DNA of 64,000 nucleotides from Rufibacter hautae (GCF_008271695.1 NZ_VKKY01000001.1:310001-374000); one strand, 5' to 3'. Shown: positions 51,495-59,483, counted from the first letter of the stretch. The notes: generated by a model from the sequence alone, not told the origin. Numbers and translations are program-made.

Positions 51495-52655
51495 TTGGAA
51501 AGCACTGTTCAACCTCCTCTTCGCAAATCAAAAAATATTTTTTTTGAAAATATTAATGGTCTGAGATTCGTAGGTTTTTTACTGGTATATATTCCTCATG
51601 CATTTCCTTATCTGCTTACAGATTCAAAGATTAAAAGTGTAATCCTCAATTTTATATTAGATAGCGTCTTTAAACAAGGAAATGGTGTTTCGCTATTTTT
51701 TGTAATTAGCGGTTTTTTTGTCACACTTAAACTATTGAAGGAATTAGACAAGACAGCCTCTATTAACTTAAAAAGATTCTACCTATACAGAATCACTAGA
51801 ATATGGCCCTTATACTTTGCTTTTTTGTTCTTCTCCTTTGTAGTTTATCCATATGCGGTTTCTATTTATCAGCATCCTACTAATTATTGTTCCAGACCTA
51901 CTCTGTATTTTCTGTTCCTTAGCAATTTTGATGTTATAAGAATTGCGCATACGTGCAAAGGTTATCATGTTCCTTTTACTTTAATAACCTGGTCAGTAGG
52001 TGTTCAGGAGCAATTTTATTTTTTATTTCCATTTTTTTTCAAGTGGCTACCCAAAAAAGCACTTCCTCTCCTGCTTGGGTTTGTTGTAATGGCAAGCATC
52101 ATTTTCAAGATTATTTATATAGAGGATGAGGTAAAGGTCTATTACCACACCATAAGTATATCCGCTGATATAGCAATGGGAGCTTTAGGCGCCTATTTCA
52201 TCTATACCAAACCTAGCTTTAGGTATAGTTTCAACAGAATGAGCCCACAAACCTTTTACATGCTTGTTGGACTAGGTATGCTATTTTTTCTTACCCAAAG
52301 TCTGTTTAATAACTTTATCTATGCAATTATTCTCCGCAAATTACTACTAACTTCATTCTACACATTAGTAATATTAATTCTTACACACCACCCAAAAGGG
52401 AAGAGCTTTTCATTTAAACCGGCATTTATAAACTTTTGGGGAACATACACTTACGGTCTGTACTTTTTTCACCTAATATTCTTAACCTTAATTGATGTAA
52501 TCCTGAGGATATTCGGAATTGATACCAACAATGTCCCTGTAATTTTGGCAATTGGTTTATTGGCGCTATTGTTTAGTATGGCCGGCAGCTATATTAGCTT
52601 TCATTACTTTGAATCTAAATTCTTAAAATTAAGATCACTCTTTCTTAAGAAGTAA
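51495..52655 (+). CDS. OafA-type membrane acyltransferase (acyltransferase family 3)
   Basis: 386-residue integral membrane O-acyltransferase with about ten helices. The catalytic N-terminal motif is NGLRFVGFLLVYIPHAFPYL (the His in helix 1), followed by KQGNGVSLFFVISGFFVTLK and RFYLYRITRIWPLYFAFLFF (R-x-x-R-I-x-P-x-Y), then LITWSVGVQEQFYFLFPFFF, all hallmarks of the OafA/NodX group that acetylates surface glycans. The start is the TTG at 51495: an in-frame TAA lies at 51486 and the next Met is far inside. Composition is strongly AT-rich, unlike the flanking YigZ gene, suggesting acquisition. Confidence 0.9.
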   Translation: MESTVQPPLRKSKNIFFENINGLRFVGFLLVYIPHAFPYLLTDSKIKSVILNFILDSVFKQGNGVSLFFVISGFFVTLKLLKELDKTASINLKRFYLYRITRIWPLYFAFLFFSFVVYPYAVSIYQHPTNYCSRPTLYFLFLSNFDVIRIAHTCKGYHVPFTLITWSVGVQEQFYFLFPFFFKWLPKKALPLLLGFVVMASIIFKIIYIEDEVKVYYHTISISADIAMGALGAYFIYTKPSFRYSFNRMSPQTFYMLVGLGMLFFLTQSLFNNFIYAIILRKLLLTSFYTLVILILTHHPKGKSFSFKPAFINFWGTYTYGLYFFHLIFLTLIDVILRIFGIDTNNVPVILAIGLLALLFSMAGSYISFHYFESKFLKLRSLFLKK

Positions 52656-52722
52656 ACTGCTCAATCCAGTGCTTTTAGTCCAAAAAGCACCCTTGCCTGC
52701 CATAGCCAGTCAGCCACTGTGT

Positions 52723-52762
52723 CTATTTTCGCCTTGTTTTCCCTGAAATGGCTTAAAAACAG
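52723..52762. repeat. Nested palindrome, copy 25
   Basis: CTATTTTCGCC, core TTGTTTTCCCTGAAATG, right GCTTAAAAACAG, between OafA-type and YigZ genes. The composition switches back to host-like here. Confidence 0.62.
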
Positions 52763-52789
52763 AAAGAGCGCCTTTTCTGAATCGTTTCG

Positions 52790-52797
52790 TAATTTTG
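52790..52797 (+). promoter_or_regulatory. Promoter -7 box (TAATTTTG) for YigZ, leaderless candidate
   Basis: Perfect TANNTTTG ending seven bases before the ATG at 52804, so transcription would start at or within a few bases of the start codon. Confidence 0.68.
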
Positions 52798-52803
52798 CCG
52801 GCC

Positions 52804-53397
52804 ATGGAGGATACCTACCGCACCATCGCCGCGCCCGTAGAAGGATTGTACAAAGAGAAAGGCAGCAAGTTCATCGCCAAGGCGTATCCGGTGCGCACGG
52901 AGGAGGAGATCAGGGAAATTCTGGCCAGTCTGCGGAAGGAATACTTTGATGCCCGCCACCACTGCTACGCTTACTTACTGGGCGCCGACAAAGCCACGTA
53001 CCGCGCCAACGACGATGGTGAGCCCAACCACTCGGCCGGCGACCCAATTCTGGGGCAGATCAGGTCTTTGGGGCTCAGCAACGTGCTGGTGGTGGTGATC
53101 CGGTACTTCGGGGGGGTGAAACTGGGGGTAGGCGGATTGATCCATGCCTACAAGACGGCTACCGCCGAGGCTTTGGAAGGCGCCCAGGTCATAGAACGCC
53201 ACGAGACTGCATTGCTCACGGTGCAGTTTGGGTACGGACAGATGAACGAGATCATGAAAGTGGTCAAAGACTTTGACTTGCCCGTACGGCAGCAGGATTT
53301 CCACCTGGATTGCCGCCTCACGGTGGAGGTACGCACCAGTCTGGCCGCCCAGATAGAAGTTCTGCTACAGAAAGCCGGCGGTACGCTGGAGGCCTAG
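52804..53397 (+). CDS. IMPACT/YigZ family protein
   Basis: Cytoplasmic protein of about 197 residues. An N-terminal UPF0029 (IMPACT) domain with KGSKFIAKAYPVRTEEEIRE, ARHHCYAYLLG, DDGEPNHSAGDPILGQI and VVVIRYFGGVKLGVGGLIHA precedes a C-terminal DUF1949-type ferredoxin-like domain. Eukaryotic IMPACT regulates GCN2; the role of bacterial YigZ is unclear. The frame opens at a TTG (52795) that overlaps the -7 box, so the ATG at 52804 is used. Confidence 0.9.
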   Translation: MEDTYRTIAAPVEGLYKEKGSKFIAKAYPVRTEEEIREILASLRKEYFDARHHCYAYLLGADKATYRANDDGEPNHSAGDPILGQIRSLGLSNVLVVVIRYFGGVKLGVGGLIHAYKTATAEALEGAQVIERHETALLTVQFGYGQMNEIMKVVKDFDLPVRQQDFHLDCRLTVEVRTSLAAQIEVLLQKAGGTLEA

Positions 53398-53419
53398 AAC
53401 GCCCCCCTTCCGCAGCTCG

Positions 53420-53459
53420 CTGTTTTCAACCTGTTTTGGCTAAAACAGCACCGAAACAG
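53420..53459. repeat. Nested palindrome, copy 26
   Basis: CTGTTTTCAACC, core TGTTTTGGCTAAAAC, right AGCACCGAAACAG, between co-directional yigZ-type and corA genes. Confidence 0.75.
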
Positions 53460-53538
53460 ACTTATCCGTACCTTGCCGGTTTACGTATCAAATCCAGCTT
53501 ACCGCACTCGCTTAAGACCTCAACACCCAGAAACCCAC

Positions 53539-54678
53539 ATGCGCATTCTTCCTAAGTCAAAGTCCAAAAAATCCAAACAGCCCACCAAAAGCATTCTGGA
53601 CAGAAGCGTAGGCCAGAAACCAGGCTCGCTGACCATCTCGGCGGAGGCCTTGGCACCCCGGCTTTTCCTGATGTCTTTTAATGAGCAGATGCACGAGGCG
53701 CGGGAGTTTACGGATTATGAGGCGCTGCTGCAGGAGTTCAAGCAAACCCCGGAAGCCCGCCACTGGATTGACGTGCGCGGGTACGGCAGCGTGGCCCTGC
53801 TGGAGCAGATCATGAAGGATTTCCATATCCATCCGCTGCAGATGGAGGACGTGATCAATGATTACCAGCGCCCCAAGTTGGAGGAAGACCACAACCGGCT
53901 GTTCATTGTCTCCAGGATGGTCCAGTTCACGCCAGACCACAAGATTGACGATGACCAGCTCTCTATTTTCACCGGCCCCAACTACGTGATCACTTTCCAG
54001 AGCGACTACGAAGACTGCCTGGAACCGCTCCGGGACCGCATCAAGGCCGGGAAAGGCGCCATCCGGAAGAAATCCGCGATTTACCTGGCGTACGCCATCA
54101 TGGATGTGGTGCTGGACCATTACTTTCCGGCCATGGCCCAACTGGGAGAATACGCCGAGGAACTGGAAGACTGCCTTTTCCTGAAGCCCAGCAAACAACT
54201 CCTGAGCCAGATCCTGGACCTGAAGCGCGAGGTGGTGAAGATACGGCGCATTGTCTGGCCCGAGCGGGATAAGATAAGTGAGATCCTGCGCATGGACGAG
54301 CAGCTTATTCCGCAGGACCTCAAGATTTATTTCAAAGACATCTACGACCACGCCGTGCAGCTCATGGACCTGGTAGACAACTACAAAGAAACCACCAGCA
54401 GCCTCACAGACCTGTACCTCTCTAACGTGAGCAACCGCATGAACGAGGTCATGAAAGTGCTCACCATCATCTCCACCATCTTCATCCCGCTGAGTTTCAT
54501 TGTGGGGTTGTACGGCATGAACTTCTCGCGCGAGAACCCCAAAGGCGGCATCAACCCGTTGAACATGCCTGAACTGTACCAACCGTATGGCTACGTGACG
54601 CTGTTGGGGGTGATGACGGTCATCGTATCTGGCATGGTGTACTACTTCTACCGCAAAGGCTGGCTCACGAACCAGTAA
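53539..54678 (+). CDS. corA: CorA-type magnesium/cobalt transporter
   Basis: 379-residue CorA-family channel. A large cytoplasmic alpha/beta domain with the long pore helix (LKREVVKIRRIVWPERDKIS and further) leads to two C-terminal membrane helices: VLTIISTIFIPLSFIVGLYGMN with the signature Gly-Met-Asn motif, and GYVTLLGVMTVIVSGMVYYF, ending in the basic tail YRKGWLTNQ. It functions as a homopentameric Mg2+ (or Co2+) importer in the inner membrane. The frame is open from a TTG at 53473; the ATG at 53539 (MRILPKSKSKKSK) is preferred. Confidence 0.93.
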   Translation: MRILPKSKSKKSKQPTKSILDRSVGQKPGSLTISAEALAPRLFLMSFNEQMHEAREFTDYEALLQEFKQTPEARHWIDVRGYGSVALLEQIMKDFHIHPLQMEDVINDYQRPKLEEDHNRLFIVSRMVQFTPDHKIDDDQLSIFTGPNYVITFQSDYEDCLEPLRDRIKAGKGAIRKKSAIYLAYAIMDVVLDHYFPAMAQLGEYAEELEDCLFLKPSKQLLSQILDLKREVVKIRRIVWPERDKISEILRMDEQLIPQDLKIYFKDIYDHAVQLMDLVDNYKETTSSLTDLYLSNVSNRMNEVMKVLTIISTIFIPLSFIVGLYGMNFSRENPKGGINPLNMPELYQPYGYVTLLGVMTVIVSGMVYYFYRKGWLTNQ

Positions 54679-54693
54679 CCACCCAGAAAACAA

Positions 54694-54741
54694 CTTTTGT
54701 TTAGGGCCTCTTTTCTGGAAAAGAGGCTTGAAACAAAAAAA
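54694..54741. repeat. Nested palindrome, copy 27 (compensated core)
   Basis: Outer TTTTGTTT pairs with AAACAAAA; the inner part GCCTCTTTTC-TG-GAAAAGAGGC is a perfect palindrome in which both core halves changed together (GTTTTC to CTTTTC, GAAAAC to GAAAAG). It lies between convergent genes and shares its A-run with the next terminator. Confidence 0.9.
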
Positions 54742-54767
54742 GGCTATGCCCCAGGGGAGCATAGCCT
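54735..54767 (-). terminator. Terminator of yceI-type gene
   Basis: Stem AGGCTATGC / GCATAGCCT with a nine-base loop; on the minus strand it is followed by a run of seven T's supplied by nested palindrome copy 27. Confidence 0.92.
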
Positions 54768-54788
54768 CACATATGAAAAACGGGTAAT

Positions 54789-55400
54789 TTATCTTTTAGC
54801 TACTAAGTCTTTCTGCGCTACTAAATCAACGTTCAGGTCAAACTCGTTGCTGATGGCTTTGTCGCCCAGGTTGTCAAAGAAAGAACCTGAACCGTATTTG
54901 ATGTCATATTTGGTTCTGTCCACTTTGATGTTGGCTTTGGCTTTGATCTGGTTGCCAGCGTGCGCGATGGTAGCTGGGAACTGGATAGGGTTCTTGATGC
55001 CTTTGATGGTCAAGTCACCGTTCACCAGGTACTGGCCTTTGGTTTTGGTAGGGGTTACTTTGGTGATCACCAGGGTAGCCTTCGGATATTTGGCAGTCCC
55101 GAAGAAATCGTCAGACTTCAAGTGACCTACCAGGTTGCCGTTCATTTTGGCATCGGTGATGTCAGTGCAGACAATAGAAGACATGTCAATGTCAAAAGAA
55201 CCACCCAAAATGTTTTTTCCATCGCTGGTCAATTGACCATTGGCGATATTGATCACGCCAGAGTGCTCTCCGGTTACTTTGGTGCCTTTCCAGGCAACCT
55301 TAGATTGGTTTGTCACCACTTTGTACGCTACGCCTTTACCTGCAAAAGCGAATGTTACCAACGCTACCAGCGCCAATAATACTGTGTTTCTTAGCTTCAT
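54789..55400 (-). CDS. YceI-family lipid-binding protein
   Basis: 203-residue exported protein. A signal peptide (MKLRNTVLLALVALVTFAFA) precedes a lipocalin-like eight-stranded barrel with the YceI features SKVAWKGTKVTGEHSGVINI, ILGGSFDIDMSSIVCTD, HLKSDDFFGTAKYPKATLVI and GDLTIKGIKNPIQFPATI. YceI proteins bind polyisoprenoid or other amphiphilic molecules in the periplasm; the ligand here is unknown. Codon use is biased as in well-expressed genes. It has a -7 box at 55429 and a strong terminator, so it is monocistronic. Confidence 0.93.
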   Translation of the reverse strand: MKLRNTVLLALVALVTFAFAGKGVAYKVVTNQSKVAWKGTKVTGEHSGVINIANGQLTSDGKNILGGSFDIDMSSIVCTDITDAKMNGNLVGHLKSDDFFGTAKYPKATLVITKVTPTKTKGQYLVNGDLTIKGIKNPIQFPATIAHAGNQIKAKANIKVDRTKYDIKYGSGSFFDNLGDKAISNEFDLNVDLVAQKDLVAKR

Positions 55401-55428
55401 TTCTTTTTGACTTACTGTTTAAGTGCTG

Positions 55429-55436
55429 CAAATGTA
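55429..55436 (-). promoter_or_regulatory. Promoter -7 box for yceI-type gene (TACATTTG on minus strand)
   Basis: TANNTTTG on the minus strand, 28 bases before the ATG. Confidence 0.7.
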
Positions 55437-55497
55437 TACACAATTAATGTATATACATATGTTTTGGTTCAAATTTTTTCAACTTTTTCTATTTCCC

Positions 55498-55529
55498 GCT
55501 TGAAATGGAAAAAACAGCCCTAAAACAGC
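55498..55529. repeat. Nested palindrome, copy 28 (half copy)
   Basis: GGAAAAAAC and right arm AGCCCTAAAACAGC only; the left side is unrecognisable. It lies 28 bases from the DUF3352-like stop. Confidence 0.45.
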
Positions 55530-55557
55530 AGCTGAAAGCACGTTAGAACCCCGGAGA

Positions 55558-58260
55558 TCACCGGCCCTGCACCACCGTTTTCTGCAGCAGCTTGTTGTAG
55601 GTAGAGAAAACCGTGTACTGGTTCTGTACCTCGTTGTAGCGCACCGTTACCGGGTAGCTGGTATTGATGGGGTCATCGCCCAAGGGTTGGGCCTGCACAT
55701 CAAACAAGTAGGCTTTGCGCGGACCCGTCTCCCAGATCACGTACAGTTTGCGGTCTCCTCCGAAATGGAAATACTGCACCTCTTTGGCAGAGGAAGTCAC
55801 AAAGCGGCGATCCAGGAGCAATTTCCCGTCTTGCCCAAACAAGGCCACGCGGCCCGGGTCTGAGCGCGCGATGATAAACGACTTCCCTCCCTCCTCGGGT
55901 ACCAGCTTGAACGTGCTGCGCCGATCTGGGCGCAGGAGTTGCTCACGGCGCGTCACCTCGCCGGTCAGGTCAAAGGTGATGACCTCGCCGCCCTGCGTCA
56001 CCGTGGTGAAGAGCGACCGCCGGAAAGAAATACCCAGCTTAGGAAAAAGCCCCGAGCGGAGACTTGCGTTCAGGTTGATGGGGAATCCCGGGTAAGGCTC
56101 GCCCTGCGTCCCGAAGGCGTAAATGAAGCCGTTTTCCAGGGTCACCAGCACCACGTTGCGGCCGTTCACCTTCACGTGCTGCGGCGGCGCGGCCAGCCGG
56201 CCATCCAGGCGCATGGGGTTCCAGCCAGATTGCAGGTTGCCTTGCATGTCCAGGATGAAAAGATTGCCCAGGTTGTCATCGGCGGCCAGCCGGTAATCGC
56301 CGGTTTTGTCGTAGTCAAACACGGTGAGCCGCTGCAGCCGGAGGGAGTCTCCCAGGATAAAAGGAAAGTTCTCCTCCTCCTTGCCGCTCTTGTCAATGCA
56401 GTGCAGGCTGTTAGACGTGGCGAAGAAGTATTTCAGGCGCTTGTCCTGGCCGTAAGGCAGTTGGAGCACCGGCCCCATGATGCGGGAGTTGAGCGTATCG
56501 CTCCAATTGCGGCGGCCGCGGTCGGCGCCCACGCCATACAGCACCAAGGCCGAGTCCTGCACCACTATCTCGTTGCTGTTGTCTACCACAAACTTGGTGA
56601 GGAACGGCGTAGAAATGAGGCGGCTGTTGAAGTCAAAGGTCTCTTCCCGCCGAATGCCCTGGTCGGCCAATACGGTCTTCACCCTTGACTCTTCCTGGTG
56701 GCGCAAAAGGAAACTGGTGTAGTACTGGTTCTCGGCGGCGCCGAACTGCAGGCTGAAGTAGTTGAATTTCTTGATGATGGAACTGTTGCGGAGCAGACTC
56801 ACCTGCTGCTCGGGGCTCATGGAGCGCAAAAGCAGGTTCCAGGCGTGGCTGGTGTTGATGAACAGCCCGATGTTGTCCGTTTGCTGTGACTCGTTGAGCA
56901 AAGGCTCCATCGCCGCCGATTTGCTCCAGACCTTCCCCTCTTCCACCTCGGTGAGCAGCGCGCGCATGGTGGCCACGTCATCGGTGAACAGGATGTAGTT
57001 CTGCAGGGTGGTGTAATACGTCTGCTCAAACCCCTTGAACATATCCCCGAAAAGTTGCTGCGGCAGTTCCTTGGCGGTGAGCAGCCTGATGGTGTGCTGG
57101 CCGTGCTTTTCCACGGTGCCGGCGGTCTGGCCCGGCTGCAGGCGGTTGAGCATCTGCTGGGTCATCCCCGCGTTGGACGTCTGCGCGAAGAGGATCTTCT
57201 CGGGGCTGGTTTTGGTGTCGTAGGCCTCCAGGTAGCAAAGGCCCAGTTCCCCCGCAAAAGAACCGGAGAGCGAATCCAGGAAGGAGCCTTCCGGGGTGCC
57301 GGGTTCTTTCCGGAGGGTGCTCATCTGGTTCAGGCCCAGGTGCAGGACAATGGCGGCCCGCTCCGGCAGCACCTCGCGCAGGTTGAACTTCTTCGCCTCA
57401 TGTCCCTGGATGCGGCTGTATAGGGAACCCTCCACGGTCTCGGGGCGCGAGAAGCCGTTCATGAACAGCCGGTTGTTGTCCAGTTTCAGCTGCAGCATGC
57501 TGTTGCGGCAAAGGCTGCTGAGCAGGTTCACATCAGCGAGAAGGTCTTTCTTGAGGAAAACACCCAGCAGATCGGGTACGTGCTGGTAGTTGATGAAGAC
57601 GTTTGCGTAGACATCGGGCTGGCTCAGGTAATTGGTGTTCTTGTAGTCCTTGGCCGGCGACTCCAGCTGCCCGCGATTAATCTTCCGGATGATCTCCTCC
57701 ACCAGGACCGGGCTGGGGCTGATGACCAGGTTGTTATGGTAACTGAAATAAGAAAGGTTGTCGTTGTCGTTCTGGTGAATGATGTCGGTGATCTGGAAAC
57801 CCTGGTACTCCCGTATCTCCTGCCGGTACAAACCAGACTTGGACATGTTCTCCACCAACGTGCGGATGTAGCGGTGCTGGGCCACGGTGCTCACCGGCAC
57901 GTAATACACCAAGTCATACTCGGTGCGGCCCATCACGTGCATGGACACCAGCACATTCTTATTTGTGAGGAAATTACGGATTTGGGAGCGGCCAGTAGAG
58001 ATACTGTCCAGTTGGGCCAACTGATCGTCCAGGCGCAGCACGAAGGGCATCTGGGACACCGTCGTCCACAAGTCTGTCTGCTGCAGATGGTCCAGGAACC
58101 GGGGGGCGTTGTTCGTTTCCACCACAAAAACGGCATTGTCGGGTACCAGCGTCCAGAGGCTCACCTTTTCGCGCGCCTCCGTCCATTTTGAGTACCCATA
58201 GAAGCCCAGCGCCAACAGCACCACCACACCGCACAGCCAGTAAATCGTCTTTTTCGGCAT
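55558..58260 (-). CDS. Large membrane-anchored hypothetical protein (DUF3352-like with beta-propeller-like C-terminus)
   Basis: 900 residues. One N-terminal helix (IYWLCGVVVLLALGFYGYSK) anchors it, leaving most of the protein in the periplasm. Residues about 40-560 alternate beta strands and helices in a pattern reminiscent of DUF3352 (VPDNAVFVVETNNAPRFLDH, then VLPERAAIVLHLGLNQM). From about 590 there are repeated beta segments (LKYFFATSNSLHCIDKSG, LAADDNLGNLFILDMQGNLQ, VTLENGFIYAFGTQGEPYPG) typical of PQQ-like propellers. The DUF3352 assignment is from resemblance. No catalytic residues are evident; the role is unknown. Monocistronic, with a -7 box just upstream. Confidence 0.72.
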   Translation of the reverse strand: MPKKTIYWLCGVVVLLALGFYGYSKWTEAREKVSLWTLVPDNAVFVVETNNAPRFLDHLQQTDLWTTVSQMPFVLRLDDQLAQLDSISTGRSQIRNFLTNKNVLVSMHVMGRTEYDLVYYVPVSTVAQHRYIRTLVENMSKSGLYRQEIREYQGFQITDIIHQNDNDNLSYFSYHNNLVISPSPVLVEEIIRKINRGQLESPAKDYKNTNYLSQPDVYANVFINYQHVPDLLGVFLKKDLLADVNLLSSLCRNSMLQLKLDNNRLFMNGFSRPETVEGSLYSRIQGHEAKKFNLREVLPERAAIVLHLGLNQMSTLRKEPGTPEGSFLDSLSGSFAGELGLCYLEAYDTKTSPEKILFAQTSNAGMTQQMLNRLQPGQTAGTVEKHGQHTIRLLTAKELPQQLFGDMFKGFEQTYYTTLQNYILFTDDVATMRALLTEVEEGKVWSKSAAMEPLLNESQQTDNIGLFINTSHAWNLLLRSMSPEQQVSLLRNSSIIKKFNYFSLQFGAAENQYYTSFLLRHQEESRVKTVLADQGIRREETFDFNSRLISTPFLTKFVVDNSNEIVVQDSALVLYGVGADRGRRNWSDTLNSRIMGPVLQLPYGQDKRLKYFFATSNSLHCIDKSGKEEENFPFILGDSLRLQRLTVFDYDKTGDYRLAADDNLGNLFILDMQGNLQSGWNPMRLDGRLAAPPQHVKVNGRNVVLVTLENGFIYAFGTQGEPYPGFPINLNASLRSGLFPKLGISFRRSLFTTVTQGGEVITFDLTGEVTRREQLLRPDRRSTFKLVPEEGGKSFIIARSDPGRVALFGQDGKLLLDRRFVTSSAKEVQYFHFGGDRKLYVIWETGPRKAYLFDVQAQPLGDDPINTSYPVTVRYNEVQNQYTVFSTYNKLLQKTVVQGR

Positions 58261-58279
58261 CCTTGAAGGGTTAGGAACA

Positions 58280-58287
58280 CAAAAATA
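58280..58287 (-). promoter_or_regulatory. Promoter -7 box (TATTTTTG on minus strand) for the 900-residue gene
   Basis: TANNTTTG on the minus strand, 19 bases before the ATG at 58260. Confidence 0.65.
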
Positions 58288-58386
58288 ATGGAAAAACGTC
58301 CGCTTCAGCTTTCTATCCTTATAAAATGAAGAATGTGCGCCTGAGGACGCGGGCTGCGGGTTTTCTTTTTAACTTGCCGCTTTGTG

Positions 58387-58422
58387 ATTGAGGGAAGGAG
58401 GGATTGAGCGAAGGAGTGAATG
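58387..58422. repeat. Degenerate heptamer array, family C
   Basis: GATTGAG, GGAAGGA, GGGATTG, AGCGAAG, GAGTGAA units, the same words as at 19773-19826, running directly into nested palindrome copy 29. Confidence 0.5.
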
Positions 58423-58462
58423 GGTTTTTAACCTCTTTTCCTGAAAACCCTGCAAAAACAGC
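58422..58462. repeat. Nested palindrome, copy 29
   Basis: GGGTTTTTAACC, core TCTTTTCCTGAAAAC, right CCTGCAAAAACAGC, between divergently transcribed genes. Confidence 0.65.
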
Positions 58463-58491
58463 TAACCCCCTTCCCTCTTAATTTCTGATCT

Positions 58492-58944
58492 ATGCGCGTA
58501 GTGATTCAGCGGGTGAGTGAGGCATCTGTGACCATTGAAGGGAACATAAACGGACAGATTGCCCAGGGCCTGTTGGTGCTGGCCGGCTTCACCACGGCAG
58601 ACACCCCCGAGGACCTTTCCTGGACCGCCAAGAAGATTGTGCAGCTCCGGATTTTCTCCGATGCCGAGGACAAGATGAACCTGAGCGTGCAGGACGTAAA
58701 CGGCAGCATTCTGCTCATCAGCCAGTTCACACTGTACGCCCTCACCAAGAAAGGCAACCGTCCCTCCTACATCAACGCGGCCCCGCCGGCCGTGGCCATC
58801 CCGCTGTACGAGCAGTTCCACCAGCTCCTGGAAAAGGAACTAGGCAAACCCATCCCCACCGGCATCTTCGGGGCCGACATGAAAGTGGCCCTCGTGAACG
58901 ACGGCCCCGTGACCATCACCATTGACTCGCAGAACCGGGAGTAG
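58492..58944 (+). CDS. dtd: D-aminoacyl-tRNA deacylase
   Basis: 150-residue homodimeric proofreading enzyme that removes D-amino acids (and glycine from tRNA-Ala) mischarged on tRNA. MRVVIQRVSEASVTIEG is the family start, GSILLISQFTLYALTKKGNR has the SQFTL motif, PSYINAAPPAVAIPLYEQF follows, and VALVNDGPVTITIDSQ carries the cross-subunit GPVT segment (Gly-cisPro). The length is exact for the family. The next gene (MazG-like) is 148 bases downstream across two heptamer arrays and a nested palindrome. Confidence 0.96.
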   Translation: MRVVIQRVSEASVTIEGNINGQIAQGLLVLAGFTTADTPEDLSWTAKKIVQLRIFSDAEDKMNLSVQDVNGSILLISQFTLYALTKKGNRPSYINAAPPAVAIPLYEQFHQLLEKELGKPIPTGIFGADMKVALVNDGPVTITIDSQNRE

Positions 58945-58968
58945 TTTGATTGCTGGTTGTTGATTGTT
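58945..58968. repeat. Heptamer array, family B, left member
   Basis: TTTGATTGCTGGTTGTTGAT-type units immediately after the dtd stop, inverted relative to the array at 59027-59090, with nested palindrome copy 30 in between. Confidence 0.62.
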
Positions 58969-58978
58969 TTTCGACTTT

Positions 58979-59018
58979 CGTTTTCAACCTGTTTTCACAA
59001 AAACGGCCGCAAAACAAA
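58979..59018. repeat. Nested palindrome, copy 30
   Basis: CGTTTTCAACC, core TGTTTTCACAAAAAC, right GGCCGCAAAACAA. It is enclosed by inverted family B heptamers. Confidence 0.78.
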
Positions 59019-59026
59019 TCAGCCGC

Positions 59027-59090
59027 AATCAACAATTTCATCCAATCTCTGCATGAACAACAATCAACAATGAACAATCAACAATCAAAA
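59027..59090. repeat. Heptamer array, family B, right member
   Basis: ATCAACA/ATGAACA units, about eight, interrupted once by a short unrelated stretch, ending two bases before the ATG of the MazG-like gene. Confidence 0.65.
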
Positions 59091-59092
59091 AA

Positions 59093-59419
59093 ATGACCTT
59101 AGAAGAAGCACAACAAGCGGTAGATACCTGGATCAAAGACGTGGGCGTGCGGTATTTCTCCGAGCTGACGAACCTGGCCATTCTCACCGAGGAGGTGGGC
59201 GAAGTGGCCCGCATCATCGCGCGGCGGTACGGCGACCAGTCGTTCAAGAAAAGCGATGAGGAGGTGGACCTGGGCGCGGAGATGGCCGATGTGCTGTTCG
59301 TGCTCATCGCGCTGGCGAACCAGACTGGCGTGAACCTCACCGAGGCCTTCGCCAAAGGCATGGAGAAACGCACTTCCCGCGACAAAGACCGGCACCAAAA
59401 CAACCCCAAACTGCGGTAG
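59093..59419 (+). CDS. MazG-like nucleotide pyrophosphohydrolase
   Basis: 108-residue all-alpha NTP pyrophosphatase of the MazG/dCTPase superfamily. LAILTEEVGEVARIIARRYG carries the first metal-binding E-x-x-E pair and KSDEEVDLGAEMADVLFVLI the second acidic group (E-x-x-D). It likely hydrolyses a nucleoside triphosphate to the monophosphate, as house-cleaning; the preferred base is unknown. The ATG at 59093 directly follows a heptamer array, with no Shine-Dalgarno sequence. Convergent with comB across a palindromic terminator. Confidence 0.87.
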   Translation: MTLEEAQQAVDTWIKDVGVRYFSELTNLAILTEEVGEVARIIARRYGDQSFKKSDEEVDLGAEMADVLFVLIALANQTGVNLTEAFAKGMEKRTSRDKDRHQNNPKLR

Positions 59420-59435
59420 ACATCCCCCTTAAAAG

Positions 59436-59483
59436 AAATGCGCTTCGGGCCTGCTTACCACAAAACAGGCCCAAAGCGCATTT
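59436..59483. repeat. Nested palindrome, copy 31 (compensated arms, probable terminator)
   Basis: AAATGCGCTT-c-GGGCCTG pairs with CAGGCCC-a-AAGCGCATTT around CTTACCACAAAA. The outer GTTTT has become GCGCTT with matching AAGCGC on the other side. It lies between convergent genes with TTTTG following, so it probably terminates both. Confidence 0.9.

Noticed and set aside
53557..54762. 401-codon open frame on the minus strand opposite corA.
   Set aside because: The composition (Val, His, Leu, Gln-rich) is that of an antisense shadow; CorA on the plus strand has a full set of motifs.
59027..59090. Heptamer arrays considered as a CRISPR or a VNTR of a coding gene.
   Set aside because: The units are seven bases with no unique spacers, there are no cas genes, and the array is outside coding sequence.
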